Below, one piece after another: positions 33,977-45,948 of a stretch of 64,000 nucleotides of DNA. Source of the stretch: Diadophis punctatus similis (taxonomy: Eukaryota > Chordata > Lepidosauria > Squamata > Dipsadidae); the NCBI GenBank assembly GCA_023053685.1, contig JALIGW010000059.1:2418001-2482000 (forward strand), read 5' to 3'. A model generated the notes under the pieces. It was not told where the DNA came from. It saw only the letters and a program-made list of their open reading frames with translations, and searched no databases. Made by a program: the position numbers and the translations under genes. How positions within the stretch are numbered: the stretch's first letter is position 1; the number at the start of each line of letters is the position of its first letter.

Positions 33977-35623
33977 AGGATTGATTGGAACTATTTCTGT
34001 CCTGCCCTTGGTTTTGCCGGGGCTGGGCCCTTGACCGGTTCTGACTAAATGTGGGCGCCCTGTACTGGCGCCTAGGGGGCGCTGGGGCGGGTGTTTGAGG
34101 CTTGGCCTGTGCCTTCCTGGTGGAGTTAGGCAGGACCTTGCGCTTGTCCTTGGTCTCTATCAGGTAAGGGTCGAGGGCCTCACCGAATAGCGATTGGTGC
34201 TGCACCGGTGCGCCAGCGAGACGCCATTTGTGACGGCAGTCAGCGGGCCAGCTTCTCAGCCAGTGCATGCGGTGTGCCACCACGGATGCCCCCATTGCCC
34301 TGGCCGCGAACCGGGTGGCCTGGAGCGTGGCGTCCGAGGTAAACTGCGAGGCCGCAATTAGCTTGTTAATGTCCTGTCTTGCACGGACGTCTGACGGGGG
34401 CAGGTGCTCCTGCAACGCCTTCAGCCAGCGGATGGATGTCCGGCAAAAAAAGGACGCGGTAGCGGAAGCCTTAACGGCCCACGCGGCCGACTGGTGAGCC
34501 TTCTGAAGCGCCTGTTCGGTGCGCCTGTCCTCCGGCCGAAGCAGCTCCTCCGAGTCGCCCGGCATTTGTGCAGTGGTGTACAAGGCCTTGATGGCGGGTT
34601 CCACTGGGGGCACTGGGAGATGTTGTGCCAGTGCGGTGGAGACATTAAAAAATAGCTTGTCCATTGCGGAAGGCGCGACGGCCGCTGAAGGGGAGGTCCA
34701 TTGTTTGAGGACCGAGTCCACAAACAACTTAGGCGCTGGCACCACCTCCACCTGCGACACGGTTTCCTCAAAGAGGGGGTCCTCTGGTTCGTCCCCAGCC
34801 GGTGTTTGCTCTTTTGAGGAGAATTTGGCCGTGGCTCGCGCCTTGTGGAGGAGGGACTTGAATAACGAGGGGTTAAATAGTCCTGAGACGACAGGAGCCT
34901 CAGGTGCGAGGTCCTCGTCTTCCGAGAGTTCCAAGTCCTGTGCCTGTGGCTCCTGCCCGTGCAGGGACAAGGGAGACCCTGGATCCTCGTCGGCTGTTGA
35001 TACAGTCTGGTCGACAGGCGTGGGGGCTCGTGGGCGGAGGCTGGGTGGTGGAGCGGCCGGCGGGGCAGCTGGCGTTACCGTGGCGACATGCCTCGGCAAG
35101 GTATGCCCGCTTCGATACCTTGTGCAATGGCAGCCTGGATCAGAGCCTGCACCTCTGGGGTGTAGAGCTGGGAGTGAGCAGCAGAGGGCAGTGGAGGCTG
35201 TGGTTCGCTGGTACCGGGTCTGGGGTCCTCCCAAATGTCCCCTTCCTCTAGGCACAGGTCTGGGTTGTCCAGGGAAAGAGTGCCAGAGGAGCGCCTGTCC
35301 CTCTGGGATATGATGCCAGAGGGCTCATGTTGCGCAGGCGAGCTGGCGGCTGCAGGGGGCAGTGTGGAGCGATCTGTAGTCTTGGTTCTGCTCCTTTCAG
35401 GTTGGGCTCCCTTGGTGGAGGCCGTGGCCTTGTCCGAGGAGGACTTTGTCCTGTCAGAGGGAGCCTTGGCCTTCTCTGGAGGGGCTTTGGCCTTATCAGA
35501 AGGGGCCCTTAGGGGGGAGCGGTCCCGGTGGCTAGATCGAGGGGGGGGTGATTTGCTGGCCCCACCCTCCAGATCTCTGGCCTGCCTGGGCTTATTCCTG
35601 CCCGAGGTGGCCTTATCAGCCAT
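33924..35623 (-). pseudogene. DIRS gag-like gene, frameshifted (copy 3)
   Basis: Same gene as in copies 1 and 2, split by an 8-bp insertion at 35095-35102 (ggcaaggt). From the ATG at 35623 the frame runs into a stop near 35075 after about 180 residues. The C-terminal part stays open in another frame to 33924. The insertion lies in the segment before the VATVTPAAPPAAPPP stretch. Confidence 0.82.
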
Positions 35624-36818
35624 GCTCTCCGAACCCCCAGAAGCACCAGAAGGAAGAGAATCCTCTGATCCCGGCTGCAAGGTGCGCTTTTACGGCACCA
35701 ATGCAGAGGCTGTGATAGCTGGGGAATGTCCTGTCCCGGGCAGATGAGCTTCGGCCCGCAGGGAAGTCAGCGTCCCTCGAGGGCACCGTTGATGCAGCCG
35801 GCGTCGTCTCGAGAAGGTGGGCGGCTGCGGTGTCGCTCCGAGCCTTCCGAAGGCCGCGGAGCAGCTGGGGAGGAGACGCATCACCGGGGAACCCCCGGTG
35901 ACGTCAACGACGATCTGCGGCTACGCAGAAGCTTGCCGGGCCGCGTCCCAGCTGGAGAGCGGCAGGCCCACAGGGAAAGACTGCGGCTGCGCGAAGAGGC
36001 TCAGGAAGCAGCCGACGGGCGGGGGAATGCTCCGCCGCGCGGGAAAGCCACCAACGAAAAAGGGGGCGGTCTCACAGTCGATGTACTGTCGAGGAGGCCG
36101 CCCGACGTCGCCGAGGCCTAATCGAGGCCGGGAAGCCGACCCAGGGGCAAAATGACTCCTGAGGGGAGAGCCAAAGGGCGCGCTGGGTCCAGGCAGTCCC
36201 TAACGAGGGGGGGGCGGTCGCGCAGGCCGATTTGCCTGCCGAACGGACCGCCGACACACTCCCTCACGGCGGTGGGCTCCCAGGGGGCAGATGGTATTGT
36301 AGAGACCCCAGAGAAGGGAGCGAAGAGGAAGAGAGGCCAGGCCGCTCAAGCGCTAGGCTTCTGCGGGTAGCTGTCACCGAAGAAGGCCTCTCTTCCGCGG
36401 AAGTGGCCAAAAACAAACCACCCTGGCTGCAGGTCACGCAAGCGCTAGGCTTCTGTGACAGATGGTCAATCAGCAGTGCCAGGCCGCAATGTGAGGGTAA
36501 CAGCCAGCCACCTAAGGCGGATTGCAGGCCGTGGGCTAGGCCGAAGCCTGACCCTAATTTTCCAACACCCCCGATGGAATGGGAAGGTGGGGAAGACACT
36601 CACATGTAATAAAAACTGTTGTAAGTTGATCTGATGATCGATCAAGGAAGGTGAAGATAGAGTGCGAAGTTGGGAAGAAACAATCCTAGGCCTAGGACTG
36701 AGTCGAAAGAGGGGGATTATGGCACGGTGACAGCTTTTATATGAGGTCAGACTCAGTCCTGATTGGCTGATGGATGAGGTCATCCCCAATCTTGGAGGCT
36801 AGCGCCACCCACCATGGA
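35624..36818 (-). other. DIRS 5' terminal region and leader (copy 3)
   Basis: As in copies 1 and 2. Two CpG transitions are visible (near 35880 and 35927); the first shortens the 11-bp stem by unpairing one position. The CRE octamer is preserved. Confidence 0.6.
36734..36766 (-). promoter_or_regulatory. Candidate DIRS promoter (copy 3)
   Basis: TATAAAAG at 36734-36741 and CCAAT at 36762-36766 on the minus strand, identical to the other copies. Confidence 0.6.
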
Positions 36819-36884
36819 GAATTTTCACACACTTTTCAGACCCGAGCTTTCCCTGAGGAGTTAGCCGAAGGCGTATCATAGAAT
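36819..36884 (+). repeat. Satellite remnant (unit 3)
   Basis: The same 66-bp partial monomer as in units 1 and 2. Confidence 0.9.
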
Positions 36885-37125
36885 CGCCGAAAGACGCTTC
36901 TCTTTCGGGGGCGTCAGTCCTTTGATCTGTAAAGCTGCCAGAAAGCTATAAATCAGCTGGCTGGTGGCTAGAAATTCCCTTCCCGGGCAAAGGGAAGGGT
37001 AAAGAGTTGGTGGACACAGGTAGAGCCCCCAAAGTGCCCTAGGAGGATTCCTGGGTCACGAAAAGGGAGGGCTCCCTGGGAAGCTGCTGAGCTCCAGACA
37101 AAGAGACTCCTTCGTTTGTTTTTCT
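36885..37125. mobile_element. Unidentified 241-bp insert (unit 3)
   Basis: Third copy of the 15921 insert with identical junctions. The DIRS higher-order repeat ends about 240 bp beyond it. Confidence 0.6.
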
Positions 37126-39036
37126 AAAGAAACATATATTCCTGTTCCCTAGGGTCTGGAAACACAAAATCTCACACCATTTTCAGATCCGTGCTTTCCC
37201 TGAGGAGATAGACTAAGGCGTATCTCAGAATTTGCCTTAGGACTCAATTCAGCCAGAAAACTTCACTTTTGACACAGAGCTCAGAAATGAAAAAGAAACA
37301 CATATTCCTGTTCCCCAGGGTCTCGAAACAGAAAATCTCACAACATTTTCAGATCCCAGCTTTCCCTGAGGAGTTAGCCCAAACGGTATCATAGAATTTG
37401 CCTTAGGACTCAATTCAGCCCGAAAACCTCACTTTCAACACAGACCTCAGAAATGTAAGAGAAACACATATTCATGTTCCCCAGGGTCTGGAAAGACAAA
37501 ATCTCACACCATTTTCAGATCCGAGCTTTCTCTGAGGAGTTAGCCCAAGCCGTATCATAGAATTTGCCTTAGGACTCAATTCAGCCCGAAAACCTCACTT
37601 TTGACACAGAGCTCAGACATGTAAGAGAAAGACATATTCCTGTTCCCTAGGGTCTGGAAAGCTGAATTCTCACAAAATTTTCAGATCCGAGCTTTCCCTA
37701 TGGAGTTAGCCCAAGGCGTATCTCAGAATTTGCCATAGAACTGAATTCAGCCAGAAAACTTCACTTTTGACACAGAGCTCAGAAAGGAAAAAGAAACATA
37801 TATTCCTGTTCCCTAGGGTCTGGAAAGCCAAAATCTCACACCATTTTCAGATCCGAGCTTTCCCTGAGGTGTAAGCCAAAGCCGTATCTCAGAATTTGAC
37901 ATAGGACTCAATTCAGCCCGAAAACCTCACTTTTGACACAGAGCTCAGCAATGAAAAAGAAACACATATTCCTGTTCCCCAGGGTCTAGAAACACAAAAT
38001 CTCACACCATTTTCAGACCCGAGGTTTCCCTGCGGATTTAGCCTAACGCGTATCTCAGAATTTGCATTAGGACTCAATTCAGCCAGAAAACCTCACTTTT
38101 GACACAGAGCTCAGACATGTAAGAGAAAGACATGTTCATATTCCCCAGTGTCTGAAAAGCCGAATTCTCACAGCATTTTCAGATCTGAGCTTTCCCTGAG
38201 GAGTTAGCCCAAGGCGTATCTCATAATTTGCTTTAGGACTCATTTCAGCCAGAAAACTTCACTTTTGACACAGAGCTCAGAAATGAAAAAGAAACACATA
38301 TTCCTGTTCCCTAGGGTCTGGAAACACAAAATCTCACACCATTTTCAGATCCGAGCTTTCCCTGAGGAGTTAGCCCAAGCGGTATCATAGAATTTGCCTT
38401 AGGACTCAATTCAGCCCGAAAACCTCACTTTTGACACAGAGCTCAGCAATGAAAAAGAAACACATATTCCTGTTCCGTAGGGTCTAGAAACACAAAATCT
38501 CACACAATTTTCAGATCCGAGCTTTCCCTGAGGAGTTAGCCGAAGCCGTATCATAGAATTTGCCTTAGGACTCAATTCAGCCAGAAAACTTCACTTTTGA
38601 CACAGAGCTCAGCAATGAAAAAGAAACACATATTCCTGTTCCCTAGGGTCTGGAAAGCTGAATTCTCACACACTTTTCGGACCCGAGCTTTCCCTGAGGA
38701 GTTAGCCGAAGGCGTATCATAGAATTTACCTTATGACTCAATTCAGCCCGAAAACCTCACTTTCGACACAGAGCTCAGAAATGTAAGAGAAAGACATATT
38801 CATGTTCCCCAGGGTCTGGAAAGACAAAATCTCGCACCATTTTCAGATCCGAGCTTTCCCTGAGGAGTTAGCCCAAGCGGTATCATAGAATTTGCCTTAG
38901 GACTCAATTCAGCCCGAAAACCTCACTTTCGACACAGAGCTCAGACATGTAAGAGAAAGGCATATTCCTGTTCCCTAGGGTCTGGAAAGCTGAATTCTCA
39001 CACAATTTTCAGATCCGAGCTTTCCCTATGGAGTTA
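37126..39036 (+). repeat. Satellite array (block 8)
   Basis: About 11.5 monomers joining the DIRS region to CR1 copy 2. Colinearity with the earlier units stops near 37,366 within a gatcccagctttcc segment. From about 38,428 the sequence is repeated 18,047 bp downstream. No gene is seen. Confidence 0.93.
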
Positions 39037-39110
39037 TAATAATAATAATAACAGAGTTGGAAGGGACCTTGGAGGTCTTCTAGTCCAACCCCCTGCTTAC
39101 GCAGGAAACC

Positions 39111-40700
39111 CTACACTACTTCAGACAGATGGTTATCCAACATCTTCTTAAAAATGTCTAGTGTTGGAGCATTCACAACTTCTGGAGGTAAGCTGTTCCA
39201 CTGATTAATTGTTCTAACTGTCAGGAAATTTCTCCTTAGTTCTAAGTTGCTTCTCTCCTTGATTAGTTTCCACCCATTGCTTCTTGTTCTACCCCCAGGT
39301 GCCTTGGAGAAAAGTTTGACTCCCTCTTCTTTGTGGCGACCCCTGAGATATTGGAACACTGCTATCATGTCACCCCTGGTCCTTCTTTTCATTAAACTAG
39401 ACATACCCAGTTCCTGCAACCGTTCTTCATATGTTTTAGCCTCCAGTCCCCTAATCATTTTTGTTGCTCTTCTCTGCACTCTTTCTAGAGTCTCAACATC
39501 CTTTTTACATCGTGGCGACCAAAACTGTATGCAGTATTCCAAGTGTGGCCTTACCAAGGCATTATAAAGTGGTATTAACACTTCGTGTGATCTTGATTCT
39601 ATCCCTCTGTTAATGCAGCCTAGAACTGTGTTGGCTTTTTTGGCAGCAGCTGCACACTGCTGGCTTATATTTAAATGGTTGTCCACTAGGACTCCAAGAT
39701 CCCTCTCACAGTTACTACTGTTGAGCAAGGTACCACATATACTGTACCTGTGCATTTTGTTTTTCTTGCCTAAATGTAGAACCTTACTTTTATCACCATT
39801 GAATTTCATTTTGTTTGATAGCGCCCAATGTTCAAGTCTGTCAAGATCCTTCTGTATCTTGAGCCTATCTTCTGGAGAGTTGGCTATTCCTGCCAGTTTG
39901 GTGTCATCTGCAAATTTGATGAGTTCCCCGTCTATCCCCTCGTCCAAGTCATTGATGAAGATGTTGAAGAGTACTGGGCCTAAAACAGAGCCTTGGGGTA
40001 CTCCACTGCATACTTCCCTCCATTTAGATGCAGTTCCATTGAGCACTACACGTTGAGTGCGGTTGGTTAGCCAGTTTCGAATCCATCTGGTGGTGATGCT
40101 GTTTAACCCACATTTTTCTACTTTATCTAGTAGTAGGTTATGATCTACTTTGTCAAATGCCTTACTGAAGTCCAAGTAAACCACATCGACAGCATTCCTC
40201 TGGTCCACTAATTTTGTCACTTTATCAAAGAATGCAATAAGATTAGTCTGGCATGATCTGTTTTTGACAAACCCATGTTGGCTTTTGGTTATTACTTTGT
40301 TTGCTTCTAGGTGTTCATTGATTCGTTGCTTGATTATCTTTTCCAAAATCTTTCCTGGTATTGAGGTCAGGCTGATAGGTCTGTAGTTTCCTGGATCTGT
40401 TTTTTTTCCTTTTTTGAAGATGCGAACTACATCAGCTCTTTTCCAGTCCTCTGGCAGTTCCCCAGTGCTCCAGGATCTTTGAAAGATATAGTTCAGTGGT
40501 TCTGAGATCTCGTCTGCCAGTTCCTTCAGAACCTTGGGGTGTAATCCATCTGGTCCTGGTGATTTGAATTCGTCTAGGGTAGACAGGTGTTCACTTACCA
40601 TTTTCTTCCCTATTTTAACTTGTGTTCCTAATATGTTTTTTTGTGATGCTGTTTTTGATAGGTTGGACTGTTTTCTCCCTTTGTGTAAAGACAGATGCAA
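39111..40700 (-). pseudogene. CR1 ORF2, reverse-transcriptase part (copy 2)
   Basis: Open RT frame with the catalytic FADD block and GVPQGSVLGP intact. The N-terminal ~20 residues are out of frame because of the T run at 40636-40642, and the apparent start is not an ATG. A Pro-to-Arg change (VVRIFKKG) distinguishes copies 2 and 4 from 1 and 3. Confidence 0.88.
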
Positions 40701-40739
40701 AAAACGTGTTAAGTAGCTCTGCTTTCTCCCTGTTGCTTG

Positions 40740-41700
40740 TCACCTTCTTGCCACTTTCTCCCTGTAATGGACCAATTGTTTCCTTGACTTTTTTCTTGTT
40801 TTTAATATGTTGGAAGAAGCTTTTTTTTTGTTACTTTGTACTTTTGTCGCAAGCCTTTGTTCATTGTGAGCCTTAGCTTTCCTCACTTCATCTTTACAGG
40901 CTCCAGCTATTTGCTGATATTCTGCCTTAGTTATTTCCCCTTCTTTCCACTTTTTATACTTGTCCTTTTTGTCTTTCAATTTGTCAGAGAGTTCTTTATG
41001 CAGCCATCCTGGTTTCTTTTGAGACCTATTATTTTTCTTCTTCATTGGTATTGTGCTAGTCTGGGCTTTTATAATCTCAGTTTTCAAAATTTCCCAAGCT
41101 TCTTGAGTTGTTTTCCCCTTGAGGATTCTCATCCATGGAATCTTTCCCAAGTTCTCTCTGAGTTTATTGAAATTAGCCCTCTTAAAGTCCAAGACTCTAG
41201 TTTGACTTTGTTCTACTGTTTGTGTTTGCATAATGTTGAATTCCAATATTGCATGATCACTTGCCCCCAAGGTTCCTGTAGCTTCAACACCTTCTATCAT
41301 TTCATCTCTGTTAGTGAGAATTAAGTCCAATATGGCTGATCCCCTTGTTCCCTTCTCTACTTTTGGGGTAACAAAATTGTCTGCTAGGTTTGTTAGGAAC
41401 CTGTTGGCTCTTCCACTTGGTGCAGAGTTTGTCTCCCAGTTGATGTCAGGGTAGTTAAAATCCCCCATTACTATTGTGATGTGCTTCCTACATACCTTAG
41501 TTAGCTGACTAGCAAAAAGTTCATCTACTTCCTCTGTTTGGTTGGGTGGCCTGTAGTATAGACCTATGGCAATGTCATTTCGCCCCCCTTTAATATTGAC
41601 CCAAATGCATTCGAGGTGATTTTCATTATTGTTGTGCTCTATTTCTGTAGAGATGTAGTTATTTCTTATATATAGTGCAACTCCACCTCCTCTTTTATTT
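40740..41700 (-). pseudogene. CR1 ORF2, endonuclease C-terminal part (copy 2)
   Basis: Frame containing GDFNYPDINWE and GASDHAIL. It is separated from the first endonuclease block by the 9-nt tract at 41707-41715 and from the RT by the 9-nt tract at 40821-40829. The first internal ATG is at 41468; the homologous frame begins near 41700. The tail after NKKK is an out-of-frame reading. Confidence 0.82.
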
Positions 41701-41967
41701 GGTCTGTTTTTTTTTAAATAATTTAGATCCCTCTAGCTGTATATTCCATTTGTCAGTTTCATCCCACCAAGTTTCCGTAATGGCAACTATATCATATCTT
41801 CCGTCATTTACTTGAATTTCTAATTCACCCTGTTTATTCCTCATACTCTGTGCATTGGTGTATAGACATTTAAGTCCATTTAGATTGACCCTGTGTTTAC
41901 TGTCTACATAACCTGTGTTGTGCCTGACCGCCCCTACTTTCTTGCCACCTGTTTGATTAGTGCACAT
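41695..41967 (-). pseudogene. CR1 ORF2, endonuclease N-terminal part (copy 2)
   Basis: A 90-residue frame from the ATG at 41967 with YTNAQS and ITETWWDE, ending right after the expanded A tract. It is the front of the same endonuclease as the entry at 40740-41700. Confidence 0.82.
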
Positions 41968-42056
41968 ATCTATGTTGTGTGCACTGTTAACCCTATTAAT
42001 TTTAGATTGCTGTGGACAGAAATGATCTGTATCAATTAATTCTCTGTCCCCGCTGT

Positions 42057-42572
42057 TCAGTTTAAATGTATATCCAGGAAATCTCTGAATTTAATACCAA
42101 GTAGCTCAGTCCCTTTCTTTGATGGATGCAAACCATCTCTTTTGTACAGTTTTTCATTGGACCAGCTGCTGATATCATGACTAATAAAACCAAAGCCTTC
42201 CCTTTTACACCACTCCTTTAGCCACACATTAAACTCTGCTACACGTTGGCCTTTCCCTTTTTGTTCCTTATATACTGGTAAAACCTCTGAAAACATAAGC
42301 CTACAACCTATACTACTAAGTTCGTACCCCAAGCTCTGGAAGTCATTCTGCACAGAAAGTACATCTTTTTGGGACAGATCATTTGTGCCTAGATGTATAA
42401 TAGCATCAACATCACAGTCCTTACTGGCATTCTTGACTATCTTAAGAATACGCCTCTTGTCTCTGCTGGCAGTAGCACCTGGCAGACACCTGACCTCTTT
42501 CAAAACCTCGATATCCTTTCCTAAATTTACATCCCTTACAATTGAATCACCAACCAGAAGGTGGCTTCTCTT
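42057..42572 (-). pseudogene. CR1 ORF1 fragment, esterase domain (copy 2)
   Basis: The same 171-residue fragment as copy 1 with GDS, HLGTND and DGLHPS intact, cut at the same base upstream of GDS. Confidence 0.85.
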
Positions 42573-45500
42573 CGTATCTCAGAATTTGCCATAGAACTGA
42601 ATTCAGCCAGAAAACTTCACTTTTGACACAGAGCTCAGAAATGTAAAAGAAAGACATGTTCATATTCCCCAGTGTCTGAAAAGCCGAATTCTCACAGCAT
42701 TTTCAGATCCGAGCTTTCGCTGAGGAGTTAGCCAAAGTCGTATTTTAGAATTTGCCTTAGGACTCAATTCAGCCCGAAAACTACACTTTTCACACAGAGC
42801 TCAAAAATGAAAAAGAAACACATATTCATGCTCCCGAGGGTCTGGAAAGCCAAAGTCTCACTCCATTTTCAGATCCGAGGTTTCCTGAACAGTTAGCCGA
42901 CGGCATATCATAGAATTTAGATTACGACTCAATTCAGCCCGAAAACCTCACTTTTGACACAGAGCTCAGAAATGAAAAAGAAACACATATTCCTGTTCCC
43001 TAGGGACTGGAAAGCTGAGTTCTCACACAATTTTCAGATCTGAGCTTTCCCTATGGAGTTAGCCCAAGGCGTATCTCAGAATTTGCCATAGAACTGAATT
43101 CAGCCAGAAAACTTCACTTTTGACACAGAGCTCAGAAAGGAAAAAGAAACATATATTCCTGTTCCCTAGGGTCTGGAAAGCCAATATCTCACACCATTTT
43201 CAGATCCGAGCTTTCCCTGAGGTGTAAGCCAAAGCCGTATCTCAGAATTTGACATAGGACTCAATTCAGCCCGAAAACCTCACTTTTGACACAGAGCTCA
43301 GCAATGAAAAAGAAAGACATATTCATGTTCCCCAGGGTCTGGAAAGCCGAATTCTCACACCATTTTCAGACCCGAGGTTTCCTGAACAGTTAGCCTAAGG
43401 CGTATCATAGAATTTGCCTTAGGACTCATTTAAGCCAGAAAACTTCACTTTTGACACAGAGCTCAGCAATGAAAAAGAAACACATATTCCTGTTCCCTAG
43501 GGTCTAGAAACACAAAATCTCACACCATTTTCAGATCCGAGCTTTCCCTGCGGAGTTAGCCTAATGCGTATCTCAGAATTTGCCTTAGGACTCAGTTCAG
43601 CCCGAAAACCTCACTTTTGACACAGAGCTCAGAAATATAAAAGAAAGACATGTTCATATTCCCCAGTGTCTGAAAAGCCGAATTGTCACAGCATTTTCAG
43701 ATCCGAGCTTTCCCTGAGGAGTTAGCCAAAGTCGTATTTTAGAATTTGCCTTAGGACTCAATTCAGCCCGAAAACTACACTTTTCACACAGAGCTCAAAA
43801 ATGAAAAAGAAACACATATTCATGCTCCCGAGGGTCTGGAAAGCCAAAATCTCACTCCATTTTCAGATCCGAGGTTTCCTGAACAGTTAGCCGACGGCAT
43901 ATCATAGAATTTAGATTACGACTCAATTCAGCCCGAAAACCTCACTTTTGACACAGAGCTCAGAAATGAAAAAGAAACACATATTCCTGTTCCCTAGGGA
44001 CTGGAAAGCTGAGTTCTCACACAATTTTCAGATCTGAGCTTTCCCTATGGAGTTAGCCCAAGGCGTATCTCAGAATTTGCCATAGAATTGAATTCAGCCA
44101 GAAAACTTCACTTTTGACACAGAGCTCAGAAGGGAAAAAGAAACATATATTCCTGTTCCCTAGGGTCTGGAAAGCCAAAATCTCACACCATTTTCAGATC
44201 CGAGCTTTCCCTGAGGTGTAAGCCAAAGCCGTATCTCAGAATTTGACATAGGACTCAATTCAGCCCGAAAACCTCACTTTTGACACAGAGCTCAGCAATG
44301 AAAAAGAAAGACATATTCATGTTCCCCAGGGTCTGGAAAGCCGAATTCTCACACCATTTTCAGACCCGAGGTTTCCTGAACAGTTAGCCTAAGGCGTATC
44401 ATAGAATTTGCCTTAGGACTCATTTAAGCCAGAAAACTTCACTTTTGACACAGAGCTCAGCAATGAAATAGAAACACATATTCCTGTTCCCTAGGGTCTA
44501 GAAACACAAAATCTCACACCATTTTCAGATCCGAGCTTTCCCTGCGGAGTTAGCCTAATGCGTATCTCAGAATTTGCCTTAGGACTCAGTTCAGCCCGAA
44601 AACCTCACTTTTGACACAGAGCTCAGAAATATAAAAGAAAGACATGTTCATATTCCCCAGTGTCTGAAAAGCCGAATTGTCACAGCATTTTCAGATCCGA
44701 GCTTTCCCTGAGGAGTTAGCCAAAGTCGTATTTTAGAATTTGCCTTAGGACTCAATTCAGCCCGAAAACTACACTTTTCACACAGAGCTCAAAAATGAAA
44801 AAGAAACACATATTCATGCTCCTGAGGGTCTGGAAAGCCAAAATCTCACTCCATTTTCAGATCCGAGGTTTCCTGAACAGTTAGCCGACGGCATATCATA
44901 GAATTTACATTACGACTCAATTCAGCCCAAAAACCTCACTTTTGACACAGAGCTCAGAAATGAAAAAGAAACACATATTCCTGTTCCCTAGGGACTGGAA
45001 AGCTGAATTCTCACACAATTTTCAGATCTGAGCTTTCCCTATGGAGTTAGCCCAAGGCGTATCTCAGAATTTGCCATAGAACTGAATTCAGCCAGTAAAC
45101 TTCACTTTTGACACAGAGCTCAGAAATGAAAAAGAAACACATATTCCTGTTCCCCAGGGTCTGGAAAGCCGAATTCTCACACCATTTTCAGATTCTAGCT
45201 TTTCCTGAGGAGTTAGCCCAAGGCGTATCTAATAATTTGCATTAGGCCTCATTTCAGCCAGAAAACTTTACTTTTGACACAGTGCTCAGAAATGAAAAAG
45301 AAACATATATTCCTGTTCCCTAGGGTCTGGAAAGACAAAATCTCACACCATTTTCAGATCCGTGCTTTTCCTATGGAGTTAGCCCAAGGCGTATCTCAGA
45401 ATTTGCCATAGAACTGAATTTAGCCAGAAAACTTCACTTTTGACACAGAGCTCAGAAATGAAAAAGAAACACATATTCCTGTTCCCTAGGGACTGGAAAG

Positions 45501-45928
45501 CTGAATTCTCACACAATTTTCAGATCTGAGCTTTCCCTATGAAGTTAGCCCAAGCCGTATCATAGAATTTGCCTTAGGACTCAATTCAGCCAGAAAACTT
45601 CACTTTTGACACAGAGCTCAGAAATGAAAAAGAAACACATATTCATATTCCCCAGGGTCTGGAAAGCCGAATTCTCACACCATTTTCAGATCCAAGCTTT
45701 CCCCGAGGAGTTAGCCCAAGCCGTATCATAGAATTTGCCTTAGGACTCAATTCAGCCAGAAAACTTCACTTTTGACACAGAGCTCAGAAATGAAAAAGAA
45801 ACACGTATTCCTGTACCCTAGTGTCTGGAAAGCCGAATTCTCACACCATTTTCAGATCCGAGCTTTCCCTGAGTAATTAACCCTTGGTGTATCTCAGAAT
45901 TTGACTTATGACTCAATTCAGCCAGAAA
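42573..45928 (+). repeat. Satellite array (block 9) with six-monomer higher-order repeat
   Basis: About 20 monomers. A rare monomer (tcaaaaatga and ctcc(c/t)gagggtctgg) recurs at 42801, 43795 and 44789, exactly 994 bp apart, which is six monomers. The same ladder reappears at about 60.85, 61.84 and 62.84 kb in the 18,047-bp duplicate. The last monomer has an unusual ctgagtaattaaccctt segment before the LTR junction. No gene is seen. Confidence 0.93.
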
Positions 45929-45929
45929 T

Positions 45930-45948
45930 CAACGTCTCAGGGTCACCA
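45930..45948 (-). promoter_or_regulatory. Putative primer-binding site (LTR copy 1)
   Basis: Two bases after the LTR end the minus strand reads TGGTGACCCTGAGACGTTG. The first nine bases match the complement of a tRNA-Trp 3' end as used by avian retroviruses; the rest matches only with gaps. The position next to the LTR supports a primer-binding site; the tRNA identity is tentative. Confidence 0.5.

Larger units (their letters stand above)
31148..36818 (-). mobile_element. DIRS-like retrotransposon, 3'-truncated, copy 3
   Basis: 5,671 bp, 8 bp longer than copies 1 and 2 because of an insertion at 35095-35102. Same layout and junctions. It lacks the RT nonsense codon of the other two copies but has a frameshifted gag. 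Confidence 0.88.
7310..37366. repeat. DIRS-containing higher-order repeat region
   Basis: This is a tandem of about three units, each made of satellite, DIRS element, 66 bp of satellite, 241-bp insert, then satellite. The period is 10,644 bp between units 1 and 2 and 10,312 bp between units 2 and 3, judged from the DIRS ends at 10192, 20836 and 31148. Homology between units begins near 7.31 kb and ends near 37,366, where copy 3 switches to a different monomer. Boundaries are estimated by eye to within tens of bases. Confidence 0.85.
39037..42572 (-). mobile_element. CR1 LINE, 5'-truncated, copy 2
   Basis: Same two junctions as copy 1 but 3,536 bp long. The three extra bases are single-base expansions of three T runs (plus strand): 40636-40642 (7 against 6), 40821-40829 (9 against 8) and 41707-41715 (9 against 8). 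All three fall in ORF2 and shift its frame. Confidence 0.93.
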
